A stretch of 64,000 nucleotides of DNA from Puccinia triticina (lineage: Eukaryota; Basidiomycota; Pucciniomycetes; Pucciniales; Pucciniaceae). This document shows positions 44,093 to 55,923 of this stretch, piece by piece. The stretch lies in NCBI RefSeq assembly GCF_026914185.1, contig NC_070562.1, positions 3,286,001 to 3,350,000 of the forward strand, written 5' to 3'. A model generated the notes under the pieces. That model saw nothing but the letters and a program-made list of their open reading frames with translations. It had not been told where the DNA came from and did no database searches. The translations under genes were made by a program, and so were the position numbers. Position 1 is the stretch's first letter; each line of letters starts with the position of its first letter.

Positions 44093-45369
44093 CCTATACT
44101 ACAAGGGCCGCCAATGGATGGCTAGTGGAGTGGCTAGCCGGTACCTGAGGGGGCAGGGGTTATGCGCAGAGTGAATGCGAAACGATGAATTGGAGCCCGT
44201 TCAGTCGAGCCGGCAAGCGCTTGGACAAGTGGGTGGATCTGAGCTGGAAGGATTCAGGTATTCAAACACTTGAGCCGAGTGGGACCGGAAGTTGGGTGAT
44301 GATTAGAATAGCCAAGTGCATGGCCGAAATGAAGAAGAGAGGACCCACAGTTTCAGAATTTTCAAAAGGCTGCTGGGACAGCCGGTCAATGCTACAGTGG
44401 AGTCGTGGGTATCGAAATGTGCTCGTTGATTTTTTTGAGATCGAGAAGTAATAAATGGCTCTGAGGGCGACGGGATGAAGTGGATCGGATTGGAAAGGAG
44501 ACGTGATGAGCCTGTGAAGTAAGGCAGGAAGTGCGTATTGAGATCGGCAAGAAGTTCCGGGCAATGGAAGACTGACGGCGATGGTGTCGTGGGCGATCGA
44601 GAGGAGACGGTTGGATGAAAGTCTGCTATGTATTTAAGCACTGATGTGTATGTATCAGTGCTGAGGGAATCAGTAGAAGGTCCATCAACTAATGCTCTCG
44701 GAGGAAGCCCACTTACCATTCAGAGATGGGAATGGTGAGCCTGTTCGCTAGGCGGCGTGCTCCAAGAAGGGTTGCTTTGCTCTTCTTTCTGTCTGACAGC
44801 CTTCAAGTGTCCCTCGAGAAAAGAAAAAGGACTCCCGACTGATGAAACACACGCGTCTCGCATCCCAAGCCCCTCTTCACCCGCCGCCCGGCACGACACG
44901 CCCTCACGCGACACGCTAAACCTTCAGGAGCTGCATGTATGCTATCCACCGAGAAGCCTATGTATCCATCCGCCTGAACCTTAGCAGATTACTACCACAA
45001 CTCTGATGGTTATACCACCCCAGTGGCAGACTGTGGACCCCTCCCATTGAGATCCCATTGTAAATACCTCATCAGGCCCTTGCATGGAATACACAGTTGG
45101 GCACTACATAGAAATACTCAAGACAAGATCTCCGTGCCACCCTCTTACACCATGAAAAAATTGATGTGAATAGGTGTCAGGTGACATTCAGTAACATATG
45201 CTGAAATTCCAGTGGTAATCCAACATTACTCCCCTTGAATGACAATGGCCCCTTTATCATCATCAGGGGGTTCTACCCCTTGTCCATAAGTTTATGGTTA
45301 AAGTTAAGGCTGGAGTTGGCTTCACATCACCTACCACCTAGTACCCTCAGTTTTTTCATGGTGTTAGCT
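44093..45369. other. 5' flank of the Bud4-like gene, no other gene seen
   Basis: Contains pyrimidine-rich stretches and short ORFs only. 45000-45360 is repeat-like but not assignable. Confidence 0.5.
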
Positions 45370-45906
45370 CTAGCTTAACAAAGCCTCTTGGGCGGAGGGT
45401 CCGGGGGACCCCACCCAGAGGGCTCTCTGCAGGAGAGGCTCATGAGTTATGTCTTGATTTAAGCAGGAGCAGAAAGGATCTGCTACACTACAAATCCCAA
45501 CTAATATAAAAAAACTGAATACACAGAGTTGTAGGTTCTGTTCTTGTGAGGAATTTGAGCCACTTGTCTAACTTGTAGACAGAAAAACAACTCCTGGAGT
45601 CCCAAACAAGTGGAACCTTATTTGGAAGACTTGTGCATTTTTGATCTTTTGAAAAAGGTCATTGTGATAGAAAAAATCTGAGTAGACCAAATTGTAGAGA
45701 AAGAGAATTAGAATAGGGTCCACATAGGGCATATTGGTGGAGAGGCTGGGGGAGGAGCTATAAAAAATTTGAAAACCTCTCAGCCAAATGAACTTTCTGC
45801 TCCTGCGTAAAATTTGGGATAATCCGTAAGTCCCTCCCTGCAGGAGGGGCGGCTTTGCCGCCAGCCACAGCAAGCCTCCCACCAGGGGGGGCTTGTGTTA
45901 AGTTAG
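45370..45906 (-). mobile_element. Non-autonomous MITE-like element, copy B (about 537 bp)
   Basis: Inverse-orientation copy of the element at 20549-21090: ends TAGCTTAACAAAGCC and CTTGTGTTAAGTTAG, the same GC-rich hairpin ends and the same central sequence (TTTGGTCTACTCAG-type stretch). The target duplication is not clear here. The frames that both copies share are not conserved as protein. Confidence 0.75.
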
Positions 45907-46215
45907 CTCTTTGCTCCTTAAGTGAAGAGTCCAAACCAGACTCTTACACTCACATCAAATCTAGCAACTTCTGGTGTGACTGTGCACAGTGGGTTGATTG
46001 GAGTACATTACCTGGCACCCCACAGGCACAGGGGCATATTTGTACACACAATCTTGCGGCTGTCCTGTCTGTTTGCATGAAAACAGAAATTAGCACCACT
46101 CCATACTGTCCTGAACCTTTGCATGCAAATGGAAAAGAAAACTGTCATATTGGGGGGTTCTTTGAATCCCCCCATTATACTTTTCTGTCTTTTTTCATCT
46201 TTTTGACAACCTCTG

Positions 46216-47118
46216 AATGACCGGTCAGCGGGTCATCCAAGAGGATACAACCTCTTGATGACCGGTCAGCCCGCCATCCAAGAGGATACAACCTCTCAAT
46301 GACCGGTGTGGTGGACAGACTGGGACACACGTAGGATCAAGATTTTATTGCGCGTGGCGCGCGCCAGAGGACGTCAAGGCTCAAGACAGCAAGACCTCAA
46401 GTTCCCCAAACCTCAAGGCATTCTCAGGCTCAATGGCGCGGCGTGGCGCGCATCCTCAAGACATCGCAGGCTTGTTTCTTTTTCCTTTCTTTTCCTTTGT
46501 TTCTGTGTTGGCGGTTTGGTTTCTCTTGTTAGTTTCTCCTTATCATGTTTTGTTTTGCTTCTTTCTTATTTCACTCTGCGCAAGTTGGTTAGGGTTTTGG
46601 ATGAGGAGGGTTGGTTTTTGTTTTGTGTTCTTTTGTTTTGTTTCTGCTTCTTGTCTTGTTTTGTTGTAGCCCGCGCGTGCGCGCTAGGTTGTGATGAGAT
46701 GTCTGTGAGATGTCACAAACTCCAAGGTTTAGGTTCAGTTTGAACTCAGGCTTTGGAGCGGCATGGACCTACTCTGAACCATAAATTTCAGTCTTCCATC
46801 AAATTAAAAGTTATTGTCTTGGCGTCATTCCGCCTGTATTTCTCAGAATCCCACGTCTTTTAAGTCCATTACCCCGCAAGCGCCGATCTCCACCACCTTC
46901 TGGTTTTGATCACACTCCCGCAATTCTCTGCGCTCATTAACGGCCAATCACCCCAGAGGGCATACGCAGCCAATCAACTCATCTCTCATTTTCCCCTCCA
47001 CCAACTGCCTACCGCCTGGCACAGTAGGAGTTCCTCACCGGTCAGCCGGCCATCCAAGAGGATACAACCTCTCAATGACCAGTCAGCCAGCTATCCAAGA
47101 GGATAAAACCTCTTGAGC
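46216..47118. repeat. Segment bracketed by ACCGGTCAGC direct repeats
   Basis: Units of about 41 bp, containing ATGACCGGTCAGC and CCATCCAAGAGGATACAACC, occur twice or more at 46216-46310 and twice at 47037-47118. The 730 bp between them has GCGCGC-rich palindromes (46345-46360, 46670-46685) and no supported gene. Probably a non-autonomous element or the remnant of one. Confidence 0.5.
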
Positions 47119-47139
47119 CTAGCAAGCCCGGGTACCTGT

Positions 47140-49110
47140 GCCTGGCACCCGGTGTGGTGATTTATATAGGCAGGCATGGTAGAATGTCCACTCGGAGATA
47201 GTGCGGGCGGGAATGCACAGAGCGGCTGAGCGCAAAGTGCATTCCCATGACATAAGCACCAAGGATGATGTCAGAAAGCACACTAAGAAACCTTACAGAA
47301 AGTTGCGTGCGGATGAAATGCACAGATCACGGATTATGGATTGGATAGTGAGATCGGAGCAGAAAGAAAGGGCTGGACTGCAGCAGACTACACTGGTGGA
47401 CTGGTAGCAGCGGCACGTCAGCAGGTGAGCCAAGGCAGCCAAAGCGGGTGGAACTGTGGCGGAGGCGGTGGCAAGAGACTGACTGAAAGGGGCTAGACAG
47501 AGGGCGTGGGAGGTCAAGCGTTGGAGAGGAGCGGAGTCTGGGACAATGACATGTGGGAAAGCGGGTGGAGCTGAAGGACTAGTGCAGGAAAGTGTTGGAT
47601 CTGGAGGATTGGGTGGGAACGGCAAATTGTGTGGAGGAAAGGAAGGGGGGTGGAGGTCCATGGTTTCTCTTCCCTTTTCTTTTTCCATCATCTTTCTTAC
47701 TACTCATCATGATACTTACACTTACGGATTTACTAGCACCAGGGGAGATATGTTCCCACTCCCCAGGGAGTGCCAGAGCTGAATTTGATGTGAGTTTTGG
47801 TCGGATGTGAGCCTGATGTGCATCAGTAACTCATCCCTAAATGAATTGAAGTGGATGCAGAAGTGAGTCAAAATTCATTCAGAATTGATTTGGGAGTCAA
47901 CACAATGTTGTGTAGAATTCTTTTGTTTTCTAGGTACAACTAGAGGAAAAAATATGATGAAATGATATTTCACCCAAGTCCAACTCATCAATTGCTCCTG
48001 TTTGATGATGTCAAAGGATAGGAAAGCAAAATTGCCATTCTTGAATGTAATTCCTGTAAAAAAAATGAGTTTCTTGTAATTCACATTATATGCCCTCATG
48101 TACAAAATTAAAGTAAAAGTCAACTTGGTATTATTTGGTTTAGAATTTTGGAATGTGGTAATGTTGCAGTAAAATTAGTGAAACCCATTTTCTTGGAAAT
48201 GCTGTAATTAATTTGAATCTGGCTAAAAAAATGGTGATAAACTATTGTATTGGGGTGAAAGTCTGAGGTAAGTCAAGGTTGGATTGCAGTGCCACCCCAG
48301 TTTGGCCACATATTCTGGCCTCTTCACAAAAATGATTGTGTGATTTTTTTTTCTTTTCTTCAAAATCCACATGTGCACATGCAAGTGAACTTTTTTGCAC
48401 TTTGCTAATAGTCACCCTAATGTACGCGCGTACATTTAGGTGGAAATATCACAGGATGGGCCTTTCACAGCCACATGAAAAGTAAAAACTTTGTGTTGAG
48501 ACACCAATTGTTCCCCTGATGTACACGAGTACATGAGGGGAACAATATGACATACTGCACCTTTCACATCCCCATCAAAAGGACACACTGGTCATGGAGC
48601 CAAGAAAGGCCTATATTTTGGATGAGTTCTGGATGAATTCCAGATGAGTTCTGGATTATTCCTTGGCAAGTTATGGTTTATTTCAGGATGATTTCCAACT
48701 GATTTGAAGCTGACTTCCAGTCTTTTTCATACCTATTGAATATTTCTTTACCAAAGGCCTCCAGCACAGTTATGGAAAAAAGTTATGGTAAGGCACTCCC
48801 TGGGGAGTGGGAACATATCTCCCCTGGTGTAGATTATTAGAAGAGTTTTATGCAACCTTATCTTTTGCTTACGGAGATTACTTGTGGATTTGTGCTTGCG
48901 GAGTGTGGATTATTACGCTATAGATCAGGCTTTTTGAGGAGCGCTGAAGGCTAGCAGAAAGTAGCAGTGTGGAGCCAAGACACCAATAATCACTCAGCCC
49001 AGACACATATATTCTTGAAGAAGGCAGCTAGTGGACTTTTCTACCCATCAACCGGCCTTTATTCTCACACCAGCTACCTCCCCCTCTGCACCCGGGTACC
49101 TCCCATGGCG
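47140..49110 (+). mobile_element. LTR-like repeat, copy 1, split by a later insertion
   Basis: The TATA-containing stretch GTGGTGATTTATATAGGCA, followed by GAATGCACAGAGCGGCTGAGC, recurs in diverged form at 51122. Later shared pieces (TACTACTCA, GAGGAGCGCTGAAGG versus GCAGAGCGCTGAAGAGG) keep the same order. It is interrupted by the TIR element 47737-48829. The promoter-like start suggests an LTR or other transcribed element, but I see no paired LTRs or polyprotein. Confidence 0.35.
47737..48829. mobile_element. TIR element with 37-bp perfect inverted ends (1093 bp)
   Basis: Left end CACCAGGGGAGATATGTTCC, continuing through CACTCCCCAGGGAGTGCC; the right end is its exact inverse. It is flanked by the 3-bp repeat TAG (47734-47736, 48830-48832). 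Two long hairpins lie inside at 48413-48442 and 48508-48545. No ORF with a transposase motif. The 3-bp duplication and CAC start fit a CACTA-like non-autonomous element. Confidence 0.8.
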
Positions 49111-49379
49111 GGTGTGGGAATTTGTGAAAAAACAGGGGGGTACCCAGGTGCCATATGCCGTCCCTAGGGCAAATGGACAGGACCATCATATTTTATTTTC
49201 CTGTCTGTTGTAAGAATCAAAATTAGTTGTGAAACCCTTTTGCTGAATGGTGAAGGGGACAATGGAGGTGTAAAAATCTGCCCTTCTGGTTATCAGCTAA
49301 CAAGACCCACCAAGGTAAGTCTGGAATGTTTTAATAAAGTGATAAGTATTTTCTGTTCCAGATGAAATTACTCAACAGC

Positions 49380-49735
49380 TGGTAGCAACAATGGATGGTT
49401 ATGTTATGTTACATTATTCACATAATTTGGATAATGTAACTACCCGCAGCTGCCTGTTACATTATTTGTAACGGGGTCTTTGCAGGCCTTGCGCGTAATG
49501 TAGCGGGCTCTTTTTTTGAGGTCTTTACTGTGCATTATCCACCAGATAACGCATAACGGGCCAAAATTGGCCGTTATTGTTATCTGTCTGGCCCTCCGCA
49601 GGTGCCAGTAACGTAACAAACATCAATCTTTTTCTGTCACTTTGTAGTGGTACCGTAACGCACTGCCGTTACAAATAACGGTAACAATAATGGCTGAAAA
49701 ATTGTTACGTTACCGTTATTGGAAAAGTAACTACC
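49380..49735. repeat. TAACG/CGTTA-rich palindromic repeat
   Basis: Many copies of GTTAC, GTAACG and their inverses, for example CCGTTACAAATAACGGTAAC. Forms potential hairpins; no gene seen. Confidence 0.55.
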
Positions 49736-49737
49736 CA

Positions 49738-49956
49738 CTCACCAGGAAAATTAAATTGTCACTGGACTACAGGTGACATCAGCCTAAGTCCACTGAGCTA
49801 CCCACCAGTTGCACAGTTGGCCACATGTACAGCCCCCTGTAGGAAACAAAGGGGCCATTGTAGCCTAGTTGCGGCAGTGCCAGAGCTGGAAAAAATTGAC
49901 AGCCATTGTTGCTTGATGTCACCTGATGTCTGGTGACAATTGATTTTTCCTGGTGA
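49738..49956. mobile_element. Small MITE (about 218 bp) with CACCAGGAAAA ends
   Basis: TIRs of about 45 bp: CACCAGGAAAATTAAATTGT, continuing to AGGTGACATCA, with the inverse at 49910-49956. No clear target duplication. Near 49790 the minus strand reads like a tRNA A box (TAGCTCAGTGG), with no B box. Confidence 0.6.
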
Positions 49957-50115
49957 GAGTTGAGAGTGAGTTCAGTGAATATTTTCAAATATGAGGGTTT
50001 TGATTAGAGATGGTGGTAATGGTAAGTGATAGGGTGGTATTGGACCTTGGTAAGTGAGAGGGTGGTATGTAAATAACTGGTGAGTACTGAGCTGAAGGGA
50101 AGACAAGTGGTGGTA

Positions 50116-50818
50116 AGGATGATAATTGGGTGGGTTTGGGCTGCCCGTGGGCTAGCCCGGCTCAACCTGCTACAATGCTGGAGAGGCCGGGCCGGGTCCA
50201 ACCACCAAATTATTGTGTCCGTCCCAAACCGGTGTCTGCCTCGTTACAGACACGGGCGGCTTGGGTGGGCTTGGAGATAGGTGGTAAAGCGGGCACCTGT
50301 GGGCGACCCGCCGGCAGCCTGCGTTGGCCAGAGAAACAAATTTGTGATAACATTGATTTTGTAAAAAAAAGACAAAGACATAAAAGAAACAAAACAAAAC
50401 AACATGATTGATCTGATAGGATGGAGAGCAGAGGGTCTAAGGATGAGAGAGAAAATCACATTATAATTCTTCATCCAGTCTTGGGTGCACAAAAGCCTCA
50501 ACACAGTGAGAATAGGAAAGTAAACACGTTGGACTGGTGACTTAGTGTACGTAGACTGCATATTATCATAGACCCTGCCAAGGTTATTTGGCAGAGGGCA
50601 CATGCATTTATGTTCTTGGGTAGGTGCCCGGGGGGCATTTGGGTCAGATTGGTTCAGCCCGCGGGCCCCCGTTGGGCAGCCTGCGCCGGCCCGCACCATT
50701 TGATAGCAGTAGCAGGCCGGGCCAAAGTCTGATAATTCTAATAAAAGTGTGTCCGTGGCCGGCCCAAACCTGGATGGGTTCGGGCGGGCCAATGGACACC
50801 CAGCCCAATTATCATCCT
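50116..50818. repeat. GC-rich inverted-repeat element (about 700 bp)
   Basis: Ends AAGGATGATAATTGGG and CCCAATTATCATCCT are inverted. Inside both ends are GGGC/GCCC-rich palindromes (GGGCTAGCCC; CCCGCGGGCCC). A similar GGGCGGGCCCGCC motif lies at 55765-55777. No gene. Confidence 0.55.
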
Positions 50819-51116
50819 CAGCTGGCGGGAGAGCTCCTTATATAGACAAATTTGAGGAATTTGAGCCCCTGGATGAGGGATTTTAGCTGTTGGGCTGTGT
50901 AAAATTGTGTCAGAAGATACTATGCACACGAAGAAAATGGGGTATGAGGTGAAAGATGAGGTCATACTAATGCAAGGTGTGCATAAATGAGATGGGTAAA
51001 TGAAAAAAAGAGTCTTCCACGCAATGGGTAAACACCACAAGAGCTAAGCTTTGCTACAAAAAGTGGTGTTTTTGTGTAGCAAAGCAAACCCCTGCTACTC
51101 TAGATCCAGAGTAGTG

Positions 51117-52020
51117 TTAGCGCTGTGGTGATTTATATAGGCAAGCAGCGTAGAATGTTGGCCCACTTCAGCACGTGCAGAAATGCAGTGGGGAGGCTGC
51201 GCAAAATGCTCAGTCTACATATTCAAACAGACCATAATCATGTGTGCTTATGCATCCCATATGTAGGCTGAGGAAAAACCTTGAATGTACAGCTACAAAA
51301 GCACATGGAAAGTCAGCAAACGGGGAAGCTGTAGGACCGGGGTCTTTTAAAGGGGAAAAGGGAACCTGGGTTTGAGCCACACTCCAGATTTGCAGACTTA
51401 GCAGAACGGTCAGAGTAGGATTTTGGCGGAACTCTTGGACGGACTGAATAGTGCAGACCGGCACCAGGTGAACTGGGGCAGCGGAAGCGGATGAAGTTGG
51501 GACGGACGCGCCAGGTAGAGACTGGGATTGGAGGCTATTCAGAGGGTGCGGGAGAATAGGCATTGGAGATGTACTAGGCTTGAAGTGATGCATGCGGATT
51601 TTAGGATGTGGGTGATGTTGGCTGGGAGTCAAGTTATGCGGGTGGAGGGATTCAAGGAATAGGGACTTTTTGGGGGGCTTTTCTCTCACTTCTTCTTCTA
51701 TCATTCTACATACTACTCACTTTACTTTATTATTGTAGTTACTGCTATTCTTACGTAGCTTTTCCGTATTGCTGTACTTCAGAGAGTATTTACCACCCAA
51801 ATTCTTACTTACTGGCAGAGTTTTACTTTGTGCAAGCAGAGAAGCTGAATCTTACGTAGACTAGACGGATCATAGCAGAGCGCTGAAGAGGTTCATATGT
51901 TGCAGAAACCCAGCACTGGTAACCATACAAACCCGGAGTTATCTAGAAAGGAGGTGGAGCGCCACTTCTTATCAGGCAACACACTTTTATTTCAACAGAG
52001 CTAGCAGAAAACCGCTACTT
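51117..52020 (+). mobile_element. LTR-like repeat, copy 2
   Basis: Begins at GTGGTGATTTATATAGGCAA and shares ordered short blocks with 47140-47736 and 48830-49110. The strong divergence indicates an old copy. Confidence 0.3.
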
Positions 52021-52822
52021 GGAGCAGTAGCCAAGTGCCAGAATTGCTACTGAAAATTGGAACTGCACATAGCAAAGCAGGTTTTTTTTTATTTTGCTTT
52101 AGTTTGACTGCGGAATTGGTACTTTTTGGTGATTTTTAGCGCTACAAGCACTCTGGTTATAACTGGGACTGGTTGTGTCCATGAGGGGTCCAAGAGGGTG
52201 CATCTTCCAATCCAGTGGGGTTCCATAAGTTCATTTGGTGTTCTCTTGAGGCCTGGTATGACCAAATATGTGTATGGGAAAAACTTTGGATTTTTCACAC
52301 TTCTGTATACCCCACCCTTTGTGTGCAAATGGACAGGATGGCCACTAGAGACAAGGCTGAAAAACCCTTACATGTTTCGGGCTTGTCAGTTTTAAAGTGT
52401 ACTGGGCCCCAATACAAACCAATATTTATTGGTATATGACCACCCCAGCCAAATGGCTGGCTGCCCTCACGCAAGCTTTGGGACATTACAGCCAATTCGC
52501 GCTTCCGAAGGAGGAAGGGACGTGTGTCAAGTTTGGCAAATTTCAAGTTCCGCACACCAACAGTGGCTCAAAAGCACTAGTTTTGATAAAAAAATACAAC
52601 CATACTTATTTAAACAAGAAAAATGACACGACAGCATTGATATTAAAGTACTACCAATTTTCAGACTTCTGAGAGAATAATAATGATAATCAGAGGGGAA
52701 GTATTGTGGGATGAATCAGAACACACGGCAAGAGGGGAGTTTCTTGTCTTGCAGACTTTCCACGAAGGAGGGACTGATAACACATTCATGGCTTGCTAAT
52801 CAGAACGTCGGACTTTGATAAA
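52021..52822. other. 3' flank of the membrane-protein gene, no gene seen
   Basis: Short ORFs near 52090-52670 have no support. The sequence is of repeat character up to about 52680. Confidence 0.5.
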
Positions 52823-54721
52823 CTAAACCCGTCTGTCGGAAAAGTTACCGAATTCTACGGAGGGGATTCCACGCTGTTCTTTCCTCCTTTTTCGAAACTG
52901 GTCTCGATACTGTTTACGTTCGTAGGTCACAATTATGACCATCTATAGTTCCATCGTAGTTTTATTTTTAAAATTAATGAGACAATGATTCATTCGAGCT
53001 TAAAATTTAGGAAACTACTCACAAGTAAAGCAATCGCAGATAATGCGCCATAAATGATGAGGCCAACTGGAAGGACCATCAAATATCGTCCAGGCAATTG
53101 GTATTCGGTTACATTGAAATTTATACCTCCTGCCAATTTGAGAGAGCTAAAAAAGAGCGAGCCGAAATACACATCTCAGATTTAAGATTACTCATAAATA
53201 ACCTATTTATTTTTTTGCTTACTTGGCTGCCATAAACTTCGAAGGTATTTCAAAAGAGGCGTTTGCGTCCCGGGACGCGGGGGAGAGAAATGGAGAAGGT
53301 GGAACGATAGGGGCTGTTGTTGGTTCAGACACGAAGGTCCTGCGTCGATCTTCAATGGCAGCTGGGGCATCTTTTCCTCCGCCAGAAAAAAAGGTGTTTG
53401 GAGACAAGCCTGCGTTCGAGCAAGCGGTATCAGAGCTGAATTCGGAATCCGATGAAACTAGAACAGATGGTTCAAGAGGTCAGCTAGTTACCTCGGATGG
53501 TTTGATGAAAGTGGCAAGAAAAATTACTAGAGGACATCGCTTGTCGTTTGAATAACCCCCATGGTTTTGTTCCAGCTAGCTGCGATCTTTTTGTTGGACG
53601 ATCGTTGAGATCAAAGAAATGCGATTCCAGGACTGGTGTCCCTCGGCTGACAAGTCTGGCCCCAGAGGGGATCAAAGCCGCTAGACTTTCCGCATCATCA
53701 CGCTTTCTGATTCTTGAGGCCTTAGGAACGTAAGCATCTTTCAAGTTCAAGTGAAAGGAACCGATAAGGACCATTTCTGTCTCGCCGTAGGACGCAGTAA
53801 ACTGAGGATTGGCAGGATTGATTAGATGCGTAGCATCATCCGAAGGGGCCCAAGGTGGCTGAGAGAGACGCAAGGCGCCTTCAAGACTTGATTTGGAATA
53901 TTCTGCAAAGCCATCCGGTGAGTTTTGGGATAAGAAAGAAAGTTGAAGCCGGGCGCTATCCTCCAGCTCATTGACATCCATCATGCTGTCCATTCTGCTC
54001 AATTCAGAAACTGTTCCAAGTCTGAAAACATTGATATGTCCACCCACAGTTGATTTCGGCTCATCGATGTAACCGAGGGAGTAACAGACACCCACTATGA
54101 TCAAAAAAAGATCAACTTGCACAGTCAGTAAAAGGTATTGATTGTTTTTTTCTGTAAAAGCGAAGTCAAGTACGCACCTCCCAAAGGATAACCTGCAGTC
54201 GCGCCCCATGCTCTTGACGATTCCACACATTTCTCAGCAGCTTCAGTCAAAAACAAAGCGCTACGTTCGTAATCTCTTGAAGGATCTAGAGCTCGCCGGG
54301 AGATCTTTTCATTCAGACTTCGAGGCTCGCGGTCGTTTGATCTCCTTGTGAAAGAAAGTGAACACGTTGAACCATAATATTCAAGCGTATTTGGATCTTT
54401 ATTCAATTTTCTGGGTGTCGTTGAGTTGCTGGTCTCAGTCGGAGTTGGTCCTAACAGCGATTCAATCGATTCCAAGGGAGAGAAATAGAGGTCTTAATAG
54501 CCGAAAATGATAATGAAGTCTCTGTGATTGGTACTGAGCTTACCTGAAAGGGGTGTCGTATTCCTCGGGCTACCAGGAGAGAGTATTTTGTCGATAATAG
54601 CAGCAGAGCCAGTAAGCTCTGACATGGGGCCAAACGGGATCCGCGAAGAAGAGGCCAGATGGATGGAAAGGTTGAAGAGAAATAATATTTCAATTGTCAG
54701 ACGAGAGAGTGAGTAAAACAT
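52823..54721 (-). CDS. Type I membrane protein of the secretory pathway with Kex2-like sites (494 aa)
   Basis: Six exons: 54721-54544, 54450-54178, 54094-53492, 53409-53223, 53146-53023, 52942-52823; all joins keep frame. Signal peptide at residues 1-24 (core ILFLFNLSIHLA). The lumenal part contains several Cys and the string VCYSLGYID, then dibasic sites (RIRKR, RPTKR, LFKR) that a Kex2-type protease could cut. One transmembrane segment lies near 432-462 (LMVLPVGLIIYGALSAIALL and on), followed by a 30-residue basic tail. The topology and Kex2 sites resemble the yeast Golgi protein Psg1, which stabilises the plasma-membrane ATPase Pma1. This is a topology-based suggestion, not a motif match. 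A 34-bp alternative intron before exon 4 was rejected for the 82-bp one. Confidence 0.7.
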
Positions 54722-55923
54722 TTTCGGATGCTTCTCAAGGGTTTCAATTTTTATGCACACAGAGGTGCCTTCAGACGCTGCTAAGTGCTCCAGATGGCAC
54801 AAAGGAGATGGGAAAATTTCAGATGATAACAACTAGACAGTGGATGGATGGGGGGTCGCTGGCTGCCGGCCTGCGGTGGAGGAATGAGGCAAGACAACAC
54901 TTGGGCCTGGAAAACGACGGTGGATAAAAAGAGACAACAACCAATTGAGGCTCAAAAATGGTGTAGGAAGCCAAGGTAGTCCGTTGTGGTGCCCATGATG
55001 ACCGTAACAACAGTCTCGAGGAAATTGGGCATTCGTTGGCCCGGCTGCGAAGACCGAGGCACCCAATCAATAGTATTCGCATTCGTCGGGTTAAATTGCC
55101 GATTTCTGGCAAACTAACCCGACTGGCAATCGCATCGGTCCGGGCTAAATCCCGGGTCAACAAACCCAGGCTTGAGCTCGCCTGGAAGCTGGCCCAACGA
55201 ATGCGTCTGCCCGCTCCAAATAGACTCGGTTAACTGACATGCCCACAAACCCGGGGTTACTTTACCCGAGAGATTAGTGCTATTCCAGTATCCCGTGCGG
55301 GATATCCGGTAGACAATCCGGGATATCTGGTGGACCGGCTCTTCACATCCGTTTCAAGGCGTAACGGCTCGACAAGATACTCTACAATCGGCAAGCCGAG
55401 GTGGTTGTATCCAGGACACAAACCGATTCCCTGAGCAATTGTCTCGATGATCTCCCCCTCCCTCTTCGTTTTCCTTGTTTTCTCGTCTCTTTCCTCTTTT
55501 TTCTCAAGATGTTCTCATTTTCCTCAATTTTTCTTTTTAACACCAGTGCTCAAGTAGTTGTGTTGGGTTTAATTTGTGTTTGTCTTATTTCACGTAGATG
55601 TTAGTTCATAGGGTAATTTCACTAAAAAAAAGCTAAAGGACCGCGGACCACACCAGATATCTGAGATCCAAGGTTCCCAAACCTGCGGATATGGACGGAT
55701 ATCTCAATATCCGCGGGTATTTCTGGATCCCAAATTCTTCCAACATTGGCGCAGGGATGGCAATTGGGCGGGCCCGCCAACGGGCTGCCTAAACCCAGCC
55801 GGGCTCAGGCCAGGTTTGGCGTCCCTCACGCGCCGAGAACTACCGCCCCCGCCCCCGCCCCCGGTGTAATCTGGATCCGTCCAACCTTTCTCTCCATCTG
55901 ACTGGGAAACCCACAATCCTTCA
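54722..55923. other. Intergenic between divergent genes, with GC-rich inverted motifs
   Basis: GGGCATTCGTTGGCCCGG (55028) and CTGGCCCAACGAATGCG (55189) are inverted and enclose a 160-bp CCCGGG-rich stretch, probably an old MITE. ATATCCGG/GATATCC motifs recur at 55300-55350 and 55655-55730. Nothing coding. Confidence 0.5.

Noticed and set aside
47140..52020. A complete LTR retrotransposon bounded by the two LTR-like repeats
   Set aside because: The two repeats are strongly diverged, and no gag, protease, reverse transcriptase or integrase motif lies between them.
53458..53491. 34-bp intron in the type I membrane protein gene
   Set aside because: An 82-bp intron with a downstream acceptor keeps the same frame and has normal length.
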